A model generated the notes under the pieces. It had not been told where the DNA came from. It ran no database searches and saw only the letters and a list, made by a program, of their open reading frames with translations. Made by a program: the position numbers and the translations under genes. From contig CAYUNE010000018.1 of NCBI GenBank assembly GCA_964446115.1, forward strand, positions 1-64,000: a DNA stretch of 64,000 bases, read 5' to 3'. Positions 52,854 through 62,203 of the stretch are shown in pieces (position 1 is the first letter of the stretch; each line of letters starts with the position of its first letter). This DNA comes from CAYUNE01 sp964446115. GTDB lineage: Bacteria; Desulfobacterota; Desulfobulbia; Desulfobulbales; Desulfobulbaceae.

Positions 52854-54422
52854 TCACCCTTGATCACAGACAAGATTTTCCCCCTCCATTTCCCCGGGTA
52901 TGGGCAACCCCATGAGGGTCAGAATGGTGGGGGCGATATCCTTCAGAGCTGCGCCGCTGCGCAACCTGCGCCCACGATACGCCTCATCCACAAGGATAAA
53001 TGGTACCGGATTAAGGGTGTGGGCCGTATAGGGTTCTCCGCTCTCGGGATCAACCATGATATCGGCGTTGCCGTGATCAGCGGTAATAAGAACCGTTCCT
53101 CCCCTTTGCCGCACGTAGGCAACGATCTCGCCAAGACAGCGATCAACGGTTTCACAGGCCTTGATTGCCGCATCCATGACACCGGTATGCCCAACCATGT
53201 CCCCGTTTGCAAAGTTGAGAACCACCAGGTCGTAGGGAGTGCCATCCAGATCACCCCGCTTGAGGGTATTCAGCAGAGTTTCCGTCACCTCCGGTGCACT
53301 CATCTCCGGTTTCCGATCATAGGTGGCCACCTCGCGAGGCGAGTCAATGAGGATCCGCTCCTCACCGGCAAAGGGGTCCTCGCGGCCGCCGTTAAAAAAA
53401 TAGGTGACATGGGCGTATTTTTCGGTCTCGGCAATGCGCAGCTGACGCAGGCCATGCCTGCTGATCTCCTCTCCCAGAATCCGGGTAAGGGTCAACGGTG
53501 GAAAGGCCACGGGCAGATCAAACTCGGCATCATATTCGGTCATGGTGACCAGTCCGGCGATTGCCGGCCGGCGGTGGCGGGAAAAACCGGAAAAATCGTC
53601 CTCAATAAAGGCCCGGCAGAGTTCACGGGCCCGGTCGGCCCTGAAGTTGAAAAAGATGATCGCATCACCATCGCCGACCGTGGCCACCGGCTTTCCCGCT
53701 GCGGTCACAACCGTGGGTTTGATAAATTCATCGCTTTCATCCCGGGCATAGGCATCCTCAACGGCCCTTACCGGATCATCGGCCATCCGCCCCCGGCCCT
53801 GGACCAGGGCATCCCAGGCTACCTGCACCCGTTCCCAGCGGGTATCGCGATCCATGGCCCAGTAGCGTCCACTCACCGTTGCCACCCGGCCGCAGCCGAT
53901 CTCCCCAAGATAGCCGACAAGCTGCCGCATATAGCCGATGCCGCTGTGGGGCGGGGTATCGCGACCATCCATGAAGGCATGGATATAGACCCGTTGGAGC
54001 CGATGGCCGGCCGCCATGCGCAGCAGAGCCGCCAGATGATCGATATGGCTGTGGACTCCCCCGTCGGAGAGCAGGCCGAAGAGATGCAGGCTCCGGTTCT
54101 TTGCTGCAGTCTCTTCCATCACAGCTGTCAAGACCGGGTTGTGGAAAAACTCTCCCGAGGCCACCGCCAGATTGATGCGGGTGTAATCCTGATAAACGAT
54201 CCGGCCGGCGCCGATGTTGAGATGCCCCACCTCGGAATTGCCCATCTGTCCCTCGGGCAGGCCCACCTCGCCGTTATGGGCCGCCAGAGTGGTGCAGGGG
54301 TAATGGGCGCTCCAGTGGTCCATATTCGGGGTGCGCGCCCTGAAAATGGCATTGGCGTCGTTTTTCTCCCCCTGACCCCAGCCGTCGAGGATGGCGAGCA
54401 GTACTGTCTTTCTCCGATTCAT
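52854..54422 (-). CDS. gpmI: 2,3-bisphosphoglycerate-independent phosphoglycerate mutase
   Basis: A 522-residue metal-dependent enzyme that interconverts 3- and 2-phosphoglycerate in glycolysis and gluconeogenesis. The phosphatase-like site shows LLAILDGWGQ (metal Asp), EGQMGNSEVGHLNIGAG with the nucleophilic Ser, and C-terminal FANGDMVGHTGVMDAA and VLITADHGNAD with the metal Asp and His residues. The inserted transferase domain has HAFMDGRDTPPHSGIGYM. The ATG at 54422 overlaps the rsfS stop (TGATG); a GTG one codon upstream is possible. Confidence 0.97.
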   Translation of the reverse strand: MNRRKTVLLAILDGWGQGEKNDANAIFRARTPNMDHWSAHYPCTTLAAHNGEVGLPEGQMGNSEVGHLNIGAGRIVYQDYTRINLAVASGEFFHNPVLTAVMEETAAKNRSLHLFGLLSDGGVHSHIDHLAALLRMAAGHRLQRVYIHAFMDGRDTPPHSGIGYMRQLVGYLGEIGCGRVATVSGRYWAMDRDTRWERVQVAWDALVQGRGRMADDPVRAVEDAYARDESDEFIKPTVVTAAGKPVATVGDGDAIIFFNFRADRARELCRAFIEDDFSGFSRHRRPAIAGLVTMTEYDAEFDLPVAFPPLTLTRILGEEISRHGLRQLRIAETEKYAHVTYFFNGGREDPFAGEERILIDSPREVATYDRKPEMSAPEVTETLLNTLKRGDLDGTPYDLVVLNFANGDMVGHTGVMDAAIKACETVDRCLGEIVAYVRQRGGTVLITADHGNADIMVDPESGEPYTAHTLNPVPFILVDEAYRGRRLRSGAALKDIAPTILTLMGLPIPGEMEGENLVCDQG

Positions 54423-54805
54423 CACTCCCCCTGCGGATCCATGGGTACCCGGGGGGCGTCATGCCATAACCCTTCGAGATCATAGAATTTCCGCTTTTCA
54501 GTATAAAAAATATGAACCACCACGTCATGAAAGTCGAGCAGGACCCAGTGACCCTCGCGCAGTCCTTCGCAGTTCTTGGGGTTGAGCCGCTTGGAACGAA
54601 ACTCGCTCTCAATGGCATCGGCCAGACCTTGCACGTGGCGGGTTGAGCGGCCGCTCATCACAACGAAATAATCCGTGAACGAAGAAATGCCACGCACATC
54701 CATGATCACCAGATCCTCCGCCTTGGTATCCATGGCGACTCGGGCGCAGTGGCGGGCCAGTTCCAGACCGGTCCGGTTCCGGTAATCGGCTTTGATTTTT
54801 TTCAT
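54422..54805 (-). CDS. rsfS: Ribosomal silencing factor RsfS
   Basis: A 127-residue protein of the RsfS/Iojap (DUF143) family, which binds ribosomal protein uL14 and blocks subunit joining when nutrients are low. Conserved blocks are KAEDLVIMDVRGISSFTDYF, VVMSGRSTRHVQGLADAIE and EGHWVLLDFHDVVVHIF. The ATG at 54805 overlaps the topB stop as TGATG, and its own stop overlaps gpmI in the same way. It is usually near nadD; here it is coupled to gpmI instead. Confidence 0.96.
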   Translation of the reverse strand: MKKIKADYRNRTGLELARHCARVAMDTKAEDLVIMDVRGISSFTDYFVVMSGRSTRHVQGLADAIESEFRSKRLNPKNCEGLREGHWVLLDFHDVVVHIFYTEKRKFYDLEGLWHDAPRVPMDPQGE

Positions 54806-57261
54806 CACTTCTTTTTCCTGCTTTTGCGGGGTGGAAATTCAAATGTCAATTTTCCCTTTTTATCAAGGAGGAGATAGGCGTCAAAGGGTCTCTTGCGCTT
54901 GGAGATAAATCCCTTGATCAGTTCGGTTTTCCCCTTCTCAAGCAGCTGGGTTATATGGACGGGATCAATGCGCCGTTTAAGGATCATTTTGCTGAAACGC
55001 AACCCCTTGTCCCGGTCGCCCTCCAAAGCGGACTCAGACAGATATCCGGCCGGGGTTTCATAAACCGGGGTTCCGTCCAACGGCGAGCGACCCAGGGGAG
55101 GATTTTTTTTGATTGCCTCCAGATCCAGATTTTCAGTGGAATCGGCAAAGATAAATTCGATCTTGTTGTTCTTCAACCGCAAAGAGGCGGTAAAGGGCTT
55201 GCCGCGCTTGCTGCGGAAATCAGCCCAGGGTCCCAGGGTCTCGCCTTTGAACAGCCTGACGATCTCCTCCTCGGCCATTACCCGGCCGCCGAGTACCTTG
55301 CGCAGCATGATCTTGTTGTCTTCGGATACATATGCCGTGGGGGTCTCAAAGATACGCATGTCTCCCACCGGCGAAAAGGAGGCCTCCCTGCGATTATCCG
55401 GGGTATCATCTCGAAAACCCTTGACCTGCTCGACGATCTTCCTGGTCATTTCCCGGATTTCCTTCATGAACTGCTCCCGGGTCATCCTGCCCTTGAGGAT
55501 TTGGTTGAGTTTGTACTCCCACTCGCCGGTCAGTTCCGGAGAGGCCAGCTCCTCAATCTTCATCGCCTCCAGCAGGCTGAGCAGTTCAAAGGCCTTGCCC
55601 GTGGGCGCCAGCTCTTTGCCCTCGCGCACTATATACTTCTCGTTAAGGAGTTTTTCAATAATCGCCGCCCGGGTAGCCGGGGTTCCGAGGCCCCGCTCCT
55701 TCATGGCGTTGCGCAGTTCTTCGTCATCCAGCAACTTGTCGGAATTTTCCATGGCCGACAGCAAGGTGGCCTCGGTGTAGCGTGGCGGAGGCTTGGTGGC
55801 ATGTTCCCTCGCCTCGATCTCTGCGCATTGCACCTGTGCCCCTTTGGGCAGCGGCGCCAGGGTTTCCCGGCCACCGCTCCGGACAGTGGCGCCGTAGACC
55901 GCCTTCCATCCCGGCTCAACAAGAATCTTGCCCTCGGTGAGAAAGGTCTCCTCTTCGACTATGCTCAACCGTTTGGTGTTGTGAAAAACAGCCGCCGGAT
56001 AGAAAACGGCGATGAACCGCTGGACCACCAGCTGATAGATCTTCTCCTCCCCGGGATTGAGATTTTTCGGCAACAGGGTGGTGGGGATAATGGCAAAGTG
56101 ATCGCTGATCCTGGCATTGTTGAAAATGCGGCGGTCCGGCTTGATATATTTCTCTGCCAGGGCCTGATCGGCAAATCCACCAAACTTCCAGCCGGATTGC
56201 CGTCCCATGATCTTCCTGGCCTCGGAGATATAATCCTCGGGCAGATTGCGGCTGTCGGTCCGGGGATAGGTGAGGACCTTATGACGCTCATAGAGGGCCT
56301 GGGCAATGGAGAGTGTGTTTTTTGCCGAAAAGCCGAATCGGCTGTTGGCCTCGCGCTGCAGGGTGGTCAGGTCATAGAGCAGTGGAGAACGCTGGGTCGA
56401 CTTACGGCTGGTCTCGGTAACAGCGGCGGGCTTGCCGCTGCATTTTTCCACAATTTCCCGGGCCCGCTCCTCCTCCCAGATTCTGTTTTTTCGGGCATGC
56501 TCGTTTGCCGGATCTTTTCTGAAGCCGGGATCAATCCAGGTTCCCGCATAGGAAATCTCCCCGGCCGTAAAGGTGGCATGCAGCTCCCAGTAGGCCACCG
56601 GTTGAAAATGAAGCCGGATATTTTCCCGTTTGACGATGAGCGACAGGGTCGGGGTCTGTACCCGGCCGCAGGGAGTTTTACGGAAGCCGCCGTTACGGGA
56701 ATTGTAACCGGTCATGGCCCGGGTGGCATTGATACCGATCAGCCAGTCGGACTCGGAGCGGCAAAGCGCCGTATCCTCAAGGGGCCGCATCTCGCCGTTT
56801 TCCCGAAGGCTGGCAAAACCTTCGCGGATGGCCTCGCGGGTCATGCTCTGCAGCCAGAGGCGCCGCACTTTCTTGGCGCGCACGGTTCTGGTCGAGGTGA
56901 ATTTCAGAATGTATTTGAATATCAGTTCCCCTTCCCTTCCGGCGTCGCAGGCATTGATGATCTCGGTAACATCACGCCGTCTGATGAGTTTTTGCAGGGC
57001 GTTGAGTTGGCTCTTGGTGCCGGGCAGCGCCGTGAGCGGGAACTCTTCGGGGATGATCGGCAGATTGTCCAGACTCCACTTCTGGAAACGGGAATCAATC
57101 TCCTCCGGAAAGACAATGGAGACGAGGTGACCTACGGCATAGGAGACAACGTATGAATCACTTTCAAAGTAATTTTTCAGCTTTTTGAATTTTTCCGGCA
57201 ACGCCTTGACAATATCGGCGGCAACAGAGGGCTTTTCTGCAATAATAAGAGATTTAGACAT
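54805..57261 (-). CDS. topB: DNA topoisomerase III (type IA)
   Basis: An 818-residue enzyme that passes single DNA strands and decatenates. The N-terminal Toprim domain has LIIAEKPSVAADIVKALP and the acidic INACDAGREGELIF motif. The central gate has VLTYPRTDSRNLPEDY with the catalytic tyrosine, and SRFGFSAKNTLSIAQALYE. Instead of zinc ribbons the C-terminus carries two topoisomerase C-terminal repeats (FETPTAYVSEDNKIML with PFTASLRLKNNKIEF, and VYETPAGYLSES with PFDAYLLLDKKGKLTF). It heads the topB-rsfS-gpmI coupled set. Confidence 0.95.
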   Translation of the reverse strand: MSKSLIIAEKPSVAADIVKALPEKFKKLKNYFESDSYVVSYAVGHLVSIVFPEEIDSRFQKWSLDNLPIIPEEFPLTALPGTKSQLNALQKLIRRRDVTEIINACDAGREGELIFKYILKFTSTRTVRAKKVRRLWLQSMTREAIREGFASLRENGEMRPLEDTALCRSESDWLIGINATRAMTGYNSRNGGFRKTPCGRVQTPTLSLIVKRENIRLHFQPVAYWELHATFTAGEISYAGTWIDPGFRKDPANEHARKNRIWEEERAREIVEKCSGKPAAVTETSRKSTQRSPLLYDLTTLQREANSRFGFSAKNTLSIAQALYERHKVLTYPRTDSRNLPEDYISEARKIMGRQSGWKFGGFADQALAEKYIKPDRRIFNNARISDHFAIIPTTLLPKNLNPGEEKIYQLVVQRFIAVFYPAAVFHNTKRLSIVEEETFLTEGKILVEPGWKAVYGATVRSGGRETLAPLPKGAQVQCAEIEAREHATKPPPRYTEATLLSAMENSDKLLDDEELRNAMKERGLGTPATRAAIIEKLLNEKYIVREGKELAPTGKAFELLSLLEAMKIEELASPELTGEWEYKLNQILKGRMTREQFMKEIREMTRKIVEQVKGFRDDTPDNRREASFSPVGDMRIFETPTAYVSEDNKIMLRKVLGGRVMAEEEIVRLFKGETLGPWADFRSKRGKPFTASLRLKNNKIEFIFADSTENLDLEAIKKNPPLGRSPLDGTPVYETPAGYLSESALEGDRDKGLRFSKMILKRRIDPVHITQLLEKGKTELIKGFISKRKRPFDAYLLLDKKGKLTFEFPPRKSRKKK

Positions 57262-57431
57262 CGTTTTTCTCTAATGATAACCTGAAATGACCGGAAAAAT
57301 AGAAAAATCCGGGGCGATCGCACCACGGCCCGGCTGCAACCGCTCCTGTGCCGCACAAAGGTGGGTCATACCTAAGAGATGCAGCTCCGGACGGAAAAAC
57401 CCTGTGCACTGTGACGGAAAAAACTCGGATA

Positions 57432-58034
57432 TTACCTACAGGTGGGCAGAAAGGCCAGCAGCTCGCGGTGCCAGTCATCCGGTTTGTCGAGATAGCACGG
57501 ATGGGGAGAATCCGCAAAGATTTTTTTCCGGGAGCCGGAAATGGCTTCATGGAGCAGATCGGCATTTTCCGGTGATGAAATCTGATCCTGTGAACCCCAA
57601 AGAATCAGGGTCGGAACCCGGATAGCGGCGAGCCGCTCACGATTTTCCTCCACCCCGACGGCCCCGATGAGCACCAGACCACTGATCAGATCAGGATGGG
57701 CAATGGCGAATTCCAGCGCTATGCGCCCACCCATGGAGGGACCGACGAGTACCGGACGTCTAAGTCCGGTACCGGTTATATACCTTTGAAGCACCAGTTC
57801 CTCATCAAGCCCGCAGGGTGACGACTGTCCGAAACCGGGCATCTCCAGGGCGACACCGTGGTATCCTCCATCGGCAAGCTGTTTCAGGGTACCCAATTCA
57901 TGCCAGGTATCGGCATTGAACTTCATACCGTGGAGCAACAGTACAGGTTTCCCTTCCCTGTCGCCGCTCACAAGGGCGTGCAGATGACAGGAATCGATGG
58001 TGAATGTATAAGAATTTTTCTCTGCCGGGGTCAT
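57432..58034 (-). CDS. Alpha/beta hydrolase, ABHD14-like
   Basis: A 200-residue compact alpha/beta hydrolase. The oxyanion strand LLLHGMKFNADTWHELGTL and the AVALEMPGFGQSS-like segment resemble the ABHD14/CIB group. The nucleophile elbow is VLVGPSMGGRIAL, the acid is probably the Asp in LILWGSQDQIS, and the His lies in DSPHPCYLDKPDDW. It has no signal peptide. The substrate cannot be predicted. It is separated by 170 bases from topB, whose start lies upstream of it on the plus-strand map only as a neighbour; cotranscription is not clear. Confidence 0.8.
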   Translation of the reverse strand: MTPAEKNSYTFTIDSCHLHALVSGDREGKPVLLLHGMKFNADTWHELGTLKQLADGGYHGVALEMPGFGQSSPCGLDEELVLQRYITGTGLRRPVLVGPSMGGRIALEFAIAHPDLISGLVLIGAVGVEENRERLAAIRVPTLILWGSQDQISSPENADLLHEAISGSRKKIFADSPHPCYLDKPDDWHRELLAFLPTCR

Positions 58035-58176
58035 TGTTCTCCTTTCCTCCCTGCCTTTTCCGGATGGATCGAACTGAATATGAAAATTATGGCAGAAGTA
58101 AGCAAGATTCCCCTCTTTGTCAAGGGAGGGCAGGAAAAAGCGGGGAAAAATGGAAAGGAGGCGGAGAACCGGCGCT

Positions 58177-58485
58177 CTATTTCTGCACGGGCCCCCAGAG
58201 CCTTTTCATCTCATTCCAGAAGAGATGCTGGGCCAGAATCAGGCGATTGTGGGATGAACCGGCATTTTTCATCTTCCGGTCCCAGCTCTCCTGAAATTCA
58301 CGCATTCTTCGCCGATTTTCCCCTGTGGTGGCGGAATCGATCGCCGTTGCGATCATCTTTTTCCGCTCCCGTTCAAAGGCGAGCCGATCATCCCGGAAGA
58401 GCCGGGCCAGCCGGGCATGTTCGGCCAGGGCCTCCTCGTTTCTCTTTTTCCTGGACTCGTCCGTGTCCGGATTCCGCATTTTCAT
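58177..58485 (-). CDS. Small DUF3135-like protein
   Basis: A 102-residue, highly charged and mostly helical protein. The central AFERERKKMIATAIDSA, the RRRMREFQESWDRKM segment and the C-terminal ILAQHLFWNEMKRLW resemble DUF3135 proteins, a small family of unknown function found in Proteobacteria. No motif suggests an enzyme. It lies 142 bases upstream of the hydrolase gene on the same strand. Confidence 0.55.
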   Translation of the reverse strand: MKMRNPDTDESRKKRNEEALAEHARLARLFRDDRLAFERERKKMIATAIDSATTGENRRRMREFQESWDRKMKNAGSSHNRLILAQHLFWNEMKRLWGPVQK

Positions 58486-58580
58486 AGTCTCATCCCTGAA
58501 TTAATTCATGGGTCAGTGGAATATCCACTTCCGGGAGGGGATAAGCAACTTCCGGGCCTGCAGCGGAGAATTAATCAAGG

Positions 58581-58612
58581 CCTGAATCCGTGCGGACGCT
58601 CACGGATTCAGG
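58581..58612. repeat. Palindromic repeat related to the 18.7-kb element
   Basis: A perfect 12-base stem (CCTGAATCCGTG and its complement) encloses an 8-base loop. The right arm read on the minus strand continues as CCTGAATCCGTGAGCGT, a 17-base match to 18731-18747. No T-run follows on either strand, so it is not a simple terminator. It lies in the 450-base gap between the DUF3135-like gene and the Lys/Ala-rich protein gene; the rest of that gap holds only the terminator at 58871-58919. Confidence 0.65.
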
Positions 58613-58870
58613 TAAGGGAAAAGAGCAGCCGGGTCATCGGGATGATCCGGGAAGCAACATCCAAAAATGCCCCCCGGAAAATACCGTGTATCAATTCAAT
58701 ATTTCAATGATTATTTTTGTTTCATCCAGGAGGGATCAGCCGCAAAAAATCTTGGGGACAGTTTTGAGCAAGCCGCTGGCAACAGGCCCCTATCGCTTGC
58801 GGGCATGAGGCTCAGGACAACGGTGGAAAAAACGGGAATACGGAAAAATGATCGAAAAACCAAAAAACCG

Positions 58871-58919
58871 GAAAAATTCGGAAGGTCCCGAACCGGCGGG
58901 ACAGGGGAATCCCGCCGGT
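58871..58919 (-). terminator. Double-hairpin terminator after the Lys/Ala-rich protein gene
   Basis: Read on the minus strand, a GC-rich stem (ACCGGCGGGA with its complement, 58892-58919) is followed by a short stem TTCGG/CCGAA (58877-58892) and then TTTTT at 58872-58876. It lies 16 bases after the stop of the gene ending at 58935. Confidence 0.6.
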
Positions 58920-58934
58920 CCGGTTACAGGGGAA

Positions 58935-60101
58935 TCAGTGTTGTTGAGCCTTTTCATGGGTTTCACCGCTTGCTTTTTCCCCATGGGCGGAGGCGGGCTT
59001 TTCAGCAGGGGCGGCTACCTTCTTCTCCGTGTTTGGATGCGATGGTGCGACAGCCGGGGTTTCCACCTTTTCCTTCTTGGTCTCAGCCCCTCCGTGCTCC
59101 TGCTTTTTCTCCTGACGACCCTTCGGGGGAGTCACCACCGCCTTGGCGGCAGGGGCCTTGACCCCATGGGAAACGGGAACGGCAGCTTCCACCTTCTCCG
59201 TCGTCTTTTTCACCTGCGGCTGCTTTTCGGGTTTTTCGACGACTTTTGCCAACTCCAGCGTTGTTTTGCGACGCTCTTCAACCAAACCCTTGAGCACCTT
59301 TTCCTTCTGCCGCAGTTCCCGGATCATCTTCTGCTGTTTTGCCAGCAATTCCTGAATCTTATCCATGGGCAGCAGGGCAGGAGCAGCCACAGCCGGACCA
59401 GCCATAACCGGTGACGATTTCTTTTTTGCCGGGCTCTGGTGGGCCTTGCCTTTCACCTCTTTCTTTTTAACGGCAGCTTTTGCCTTGGAAAGCTCCGCCT
59501 GGAGCTCTTCCTTGGTGCGCCGCAGGTTCTCCAGTTCCTGCCTGGTCTTGGCATCGATCTTCTTTACCGGCGGCACGGCAACGCCCTTCTTTACCGGTTT
59601 CGCCGCAGTCTGAACCTGCTGGGTATCGACATAAGTATATTTGATACCGTCACCGGTCGCAGCTTTTGCCGGTTTCCCGTGCTTCTGCGGAGCAACGGCG
59701 TGTGAGACCTCAGCCGTTTTTTCCTTAGCGGCCGGTTCCGCATGCTTGACCACAACGTCCTGATGCTTTGACTTTTCTGCATGAGAAGTTTCAGCTTTCT
59801 CTGCCTTTAGCTCCTTCTGTTCCTTCTTTTCAACAACCTCAAAATGACGTTCCACTGCCGGCTCATGCTTTTTGTCATCTGCGGCGACAATGGCTTCCGT
59901 CTGTTCATGTCCGCCTGTTGCCTGGTGCTCACCGGTATCGCCTGGTTTCCGCTTGTTTCCCAAGGATCCCAGGATGGCGCCGAAAATCAACACCGCAGCG
60001 ATAGCGGCGACGATAAGCCCCTTTTTGGACATGTTGTCCCCGCTGAAGGCATTCTGCAGCTCTTCCTTGTTCAACTTCCCCTTGATCTCATCTAACTTCA
60101 T
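58935..60101 (-). CDS. Membrane-anchored Lys/Ala/Glu-rich coiled-coil protein
   Basis: A 388-residue protein with low-complexity composition (Lys, Ala, Glu, Val, His). After a short cytoplasmic N-terminus (MKLDEIKGKLNKEELQNAF) there is one membrane helix (GLIVAAIAAVLIFGAILG, about residues 28-46). The rest is polar: a His/Glu-rich linker, a coiled coil of about 40 residues (ELENLRRTKEELQAELSKA), a Lys/Pro-rich stretch, a second coiled coil (LLAKQQKMIRELRQKEKVL) and an Ala/Lys/Glu-rich tail. The start at 60101 follows GGGAGG. I do not recognise a family. It may span the envelope and bind a partner; the neighbour is a TPR lipoprotein. Confidence 0.65.
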   Translation of the reverse strand: MKLDEIKGKLNKEELQNAFSGDNMSKKGLIVAAIAAVLIFGAILGSLGNKRKPGDTGEHQATGGHEQTEAIVAADDKKHEPAVERHFEVVEKKEQKELKAEKAETSHAEKSKHQDVVVKHAEPAAKEKTAEVSHAVAPQKHGKPAKAATGDGIKYTYVDTQQVQTAAKPVKKGVAVPPVKKIDAKTRQELENLRRTKEELQAELSKAKAAVKKKEVKGKAHQSPAKKKSSPVMAGPAVAAPALLPMDKIQELLAKQQKMIRELRQKEKVLKGLVEERRKTTLELAKVVEKPEKQPQVKKTTEKVEAAVPVSHGVKAPAAKAVVTPPKGRQEKKQEHGGAETKKEKVETPAVAPSHPNTEKKVAAPAEKPASAHGEKASGETHEKAQQH

Positions 60102-60200
60102 TGTTGTTCCTCCCAACTGGTTGTTTGTGCGATGATAAAAGTGTGACCATGATGGACCGCTCCCGGGTGGGCTTATGCGGTACCCCCTGTTTCAGAGTTG

Positions 60201-62012
60201 TCACTGCCCATCCCTGATAACCGGCGAATGCAACCTGATTGTCTCCTCCCCATTACCGACAGTGGCATTGTCGTCGAGCATGGCGGGATCAATAAGCCTC
60301 ATTTTCTCCTCAATGCGCCGCAGGTTGTTGGTCACCTTGGAAACCAGATCCGATTGTGGATACTTGACCAGAATATCCTTGAGCAGCCGCCGCGATGCCT
60401 GCAGCAATTTTTTTCTGCTTTCAGGATCTTGGGTGCGATTGGCCCGAACAAAGAGTTCCGCCGCCCGTCGCCTGTCCTCCCGCGCGGCGAGATTGATCGC
60501 CTCGGTAATCCGTTCCTGCGCTTTTCCCTCCAGACTGGTTCCCTTGAGCTTCTGAAAGTATTCGACGGCCTCGTCGTACCGACCCGCTTTCAGGTGGAGC
60601 ATGGCATTATTCCAGTTGTCCTGCAGGTTCTGCTCCTTGAGAAAGATCTGGGTTTCCGCTTCGATTGCCTCGGCCGTGGTCACCTCGTCAACCCGGGTTT
60701 TCAGCATCTCCTGCTGTTCCTGCGGCAGGATGTCCGAAGGTAAAGATTCGAGTTTGACCAGGGCCTCCTGGAATTTTTTGGCATTGACCAGATCATCCAC
60801 CTCGGTCAAAAAGGCGGAAAACCACTCTTTGGCCCGCACGCGGCTCTCCTTGGCAAGCCTTTCAACAACGGCGGCCACCTGGGAATAGGAAAATTCCTCC
60901 AGAAAACGATCCGCCTGTTCGGCCACCAGAAAACCGTCCCGATCGGGGTTGTAGGACAGATAACTTTTCAGCAATGCACCATAGGCCTTCCGCTCCTTCA
61001 CATTGGTCGCCCCTTCGGCGACCATGGTCAGTTGCCTCCGCGCCCAGTCGGTATCTTCGGCAAGATCGTCGTGGGTTGTAATCATCTTATCATACTGGTT
61101 GCGGGCGGCCGGATAATTTCCCAGTGCCAGTTGCAGGTCGCCGACCATCCGCATCAATCCGAACTCCCTTGCGGCGGCATCCCTGAAACGCTCATCCTGG
61201 AGAAGTTTTTCAAAGACGGCAAGGGCCTCTTTCTCATTTCGGGTGCGCAACAGGGCCTGGGCATAGTGAAAGGTTGCGGCAAAACCGGGAGGCCTACCGC
61301 TGCCGTCAACGGCGATCCCCTGATACAGCTCAATCACCTCACGGTACTTTGCCTGGGCCATGAGTTCATCAATCCTTGCCTCGGTTTCTTCTAGCTCCAC
61401 TATGTCAGGCGGCGGCGCAGCCTGTTGCTTTTGGGCAAAATCGGCGGGAATGCGGCTGCAGGGACCATCAACAAAAGCGATATCCTTCTTCTGCAGCTCG
61501 AAAAATGCCTGACTGGTCAACAGCCTGGCGGCGATGAGTTTTTCCCTTTTCAACAGCTGATCATGAAAGGTGGAGTAGCCCGCCCGGATCTCGTTAAGCT
61601 TGTCCAGACAGGAGGTCAACTCCCGGTTCTGGTCCTCGCTCAACTGAAAATTACGGCTCTCTTCGATCAGTTGTTGCCAGGAGGCCAGTTTCCGGTCGTA
61701 GGTAAAGAGCCGGTCATTGATGAAGGTGAGGGTGGGCATCAGCAGATTTTCCCGCGGCAGAAGGGCTGGGGCGCCCTCATCAGCGGAAATCTCGCTTTCA
61801 ACAATGGCTGATTTTTCAGCCCGCTCCACGGCGGCGGGTCTTTGCTCCTTAGGTGTCTTGGGTATCGGCCCGGCGGCTTTTTGCCTCTCCAGAGCGGCGG
61901 CTCGCTTTGCCCGAGCCACCTGAGGATCAGGAATTTTTCTTTTTGAACCGCATCCACTCAGAAGAACGAGACAGAGAACCAGGGAAAAAAAATGGAAAAG
62001 AAAGCGCGTCAT
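60201..62012 (-). CDS. TPR-containing lipoprotein
   Basis: A 603-residue lipoprotein. The signal peptide MTRFLFHFFSLVLCLVLLSG ends in a lipobox with Cys21 (LLSGC), followed by Gly-Ser, which favours the outer membrane. The mature protein has a Lys/Ala-rich linker, a helical region (residues about 95-180), and tetratricopeptide-like repeats from about 225 on (IDELMAQAKYREVIELYQGI, AMLHLKAGRYDEAVEYFQKL). Such proteins act as scaffolds for envelope complexes. The start at 62012 is chosen because it begins the signal peptide; an in-frame TTG at 62036 is less likely. It is 99 bases upstream of the coiled-coil membrane protein on the same strand. Confidence 0.8.
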   Translation of the reverse strand: MTRFLFHFFSLVLCLVLLSGCGSKRKIPDPQVARAKRAAALERQKAAGPIPKTPKEQRPAAVERAEKSAIVESEISADEGAPALLPRENLLMPTLTFINDRLFTYDRKLASWQQLIEESRNFQLSEDQNRELTSCLDKLNEIRAGYSTFHDQLLKREKLIAARLLTSQAFFELQKKDIAFVDGPCSRIPADFAQKQQAAPPPDIVELEETEARIDELMAQAKYREVIELYQGIAVDGSGRPPGFAATFHYAQALLRTRNEKEALAVFEKLLQDERFRDAAAREFGLMRMVGDLQLALGNYPAARNQYDKMITTHDDLAEDTDWARRQLTMVAEGATNVKERKAYGALLKSYLSYNPDRDGFLVAEQADRFLEEFSYSQVAAVVERLAKESRVRAKEWFSAFLTEVDDLVNAKKFQEALVKLESLPSDILPQEQQEMLKTRVDEVTTAEAIEAETQIFLKEQNLQDNWNNAMLHLKAGRYDEAVEYFQKLKGTSLEGKAQERITEAINLAAREDRRRAAELFVRANRTQDPESRKKLLQASRRLLKDILVKYPQSDLVSKVTNNLRRIEEKMRLIDPAMLDDNATVGNGEETIRLHSPVIRDGQ

Positions 62013-62203
62013 ATTTGCGGCCAGCGGTATAGGCAAATGGGATCAACCGGAAATCGTGTGATATTCCCGGATCTTCTAACGCAACACCTCCAACGGCGGG
62101 AACAGTTGCGATATTGTTATCATAAATAATTAATTTTATCAAAAATAAGATCAGCGGACAACAGCTTTCTTTCCACCCTTAAGGAGAACGGAAACAGAGC
62201 GCA

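Noticed and set aside
52860..54485. 541-codon plus-strand frame antisense to gpmI
   Set aside because: gpmI has all catalytic motifs on the minus strand. The antisense translation is low in hydrophobic cores and has no family resemblance.
54955..57156. 733-codon plus-strand frame antisense to topB
   Set aside because: The minus-strand product is a complete topoisomerase III. The opposite frame stays open through codon bias only.
58737..58780. Transposon-like string CTTGGGGACAGTTTTGAG
   Set aside because: A GGGGACAG-type motif occurs at ends of some IS200-like elements, but no transposase fragment or partner end is seen nearby.
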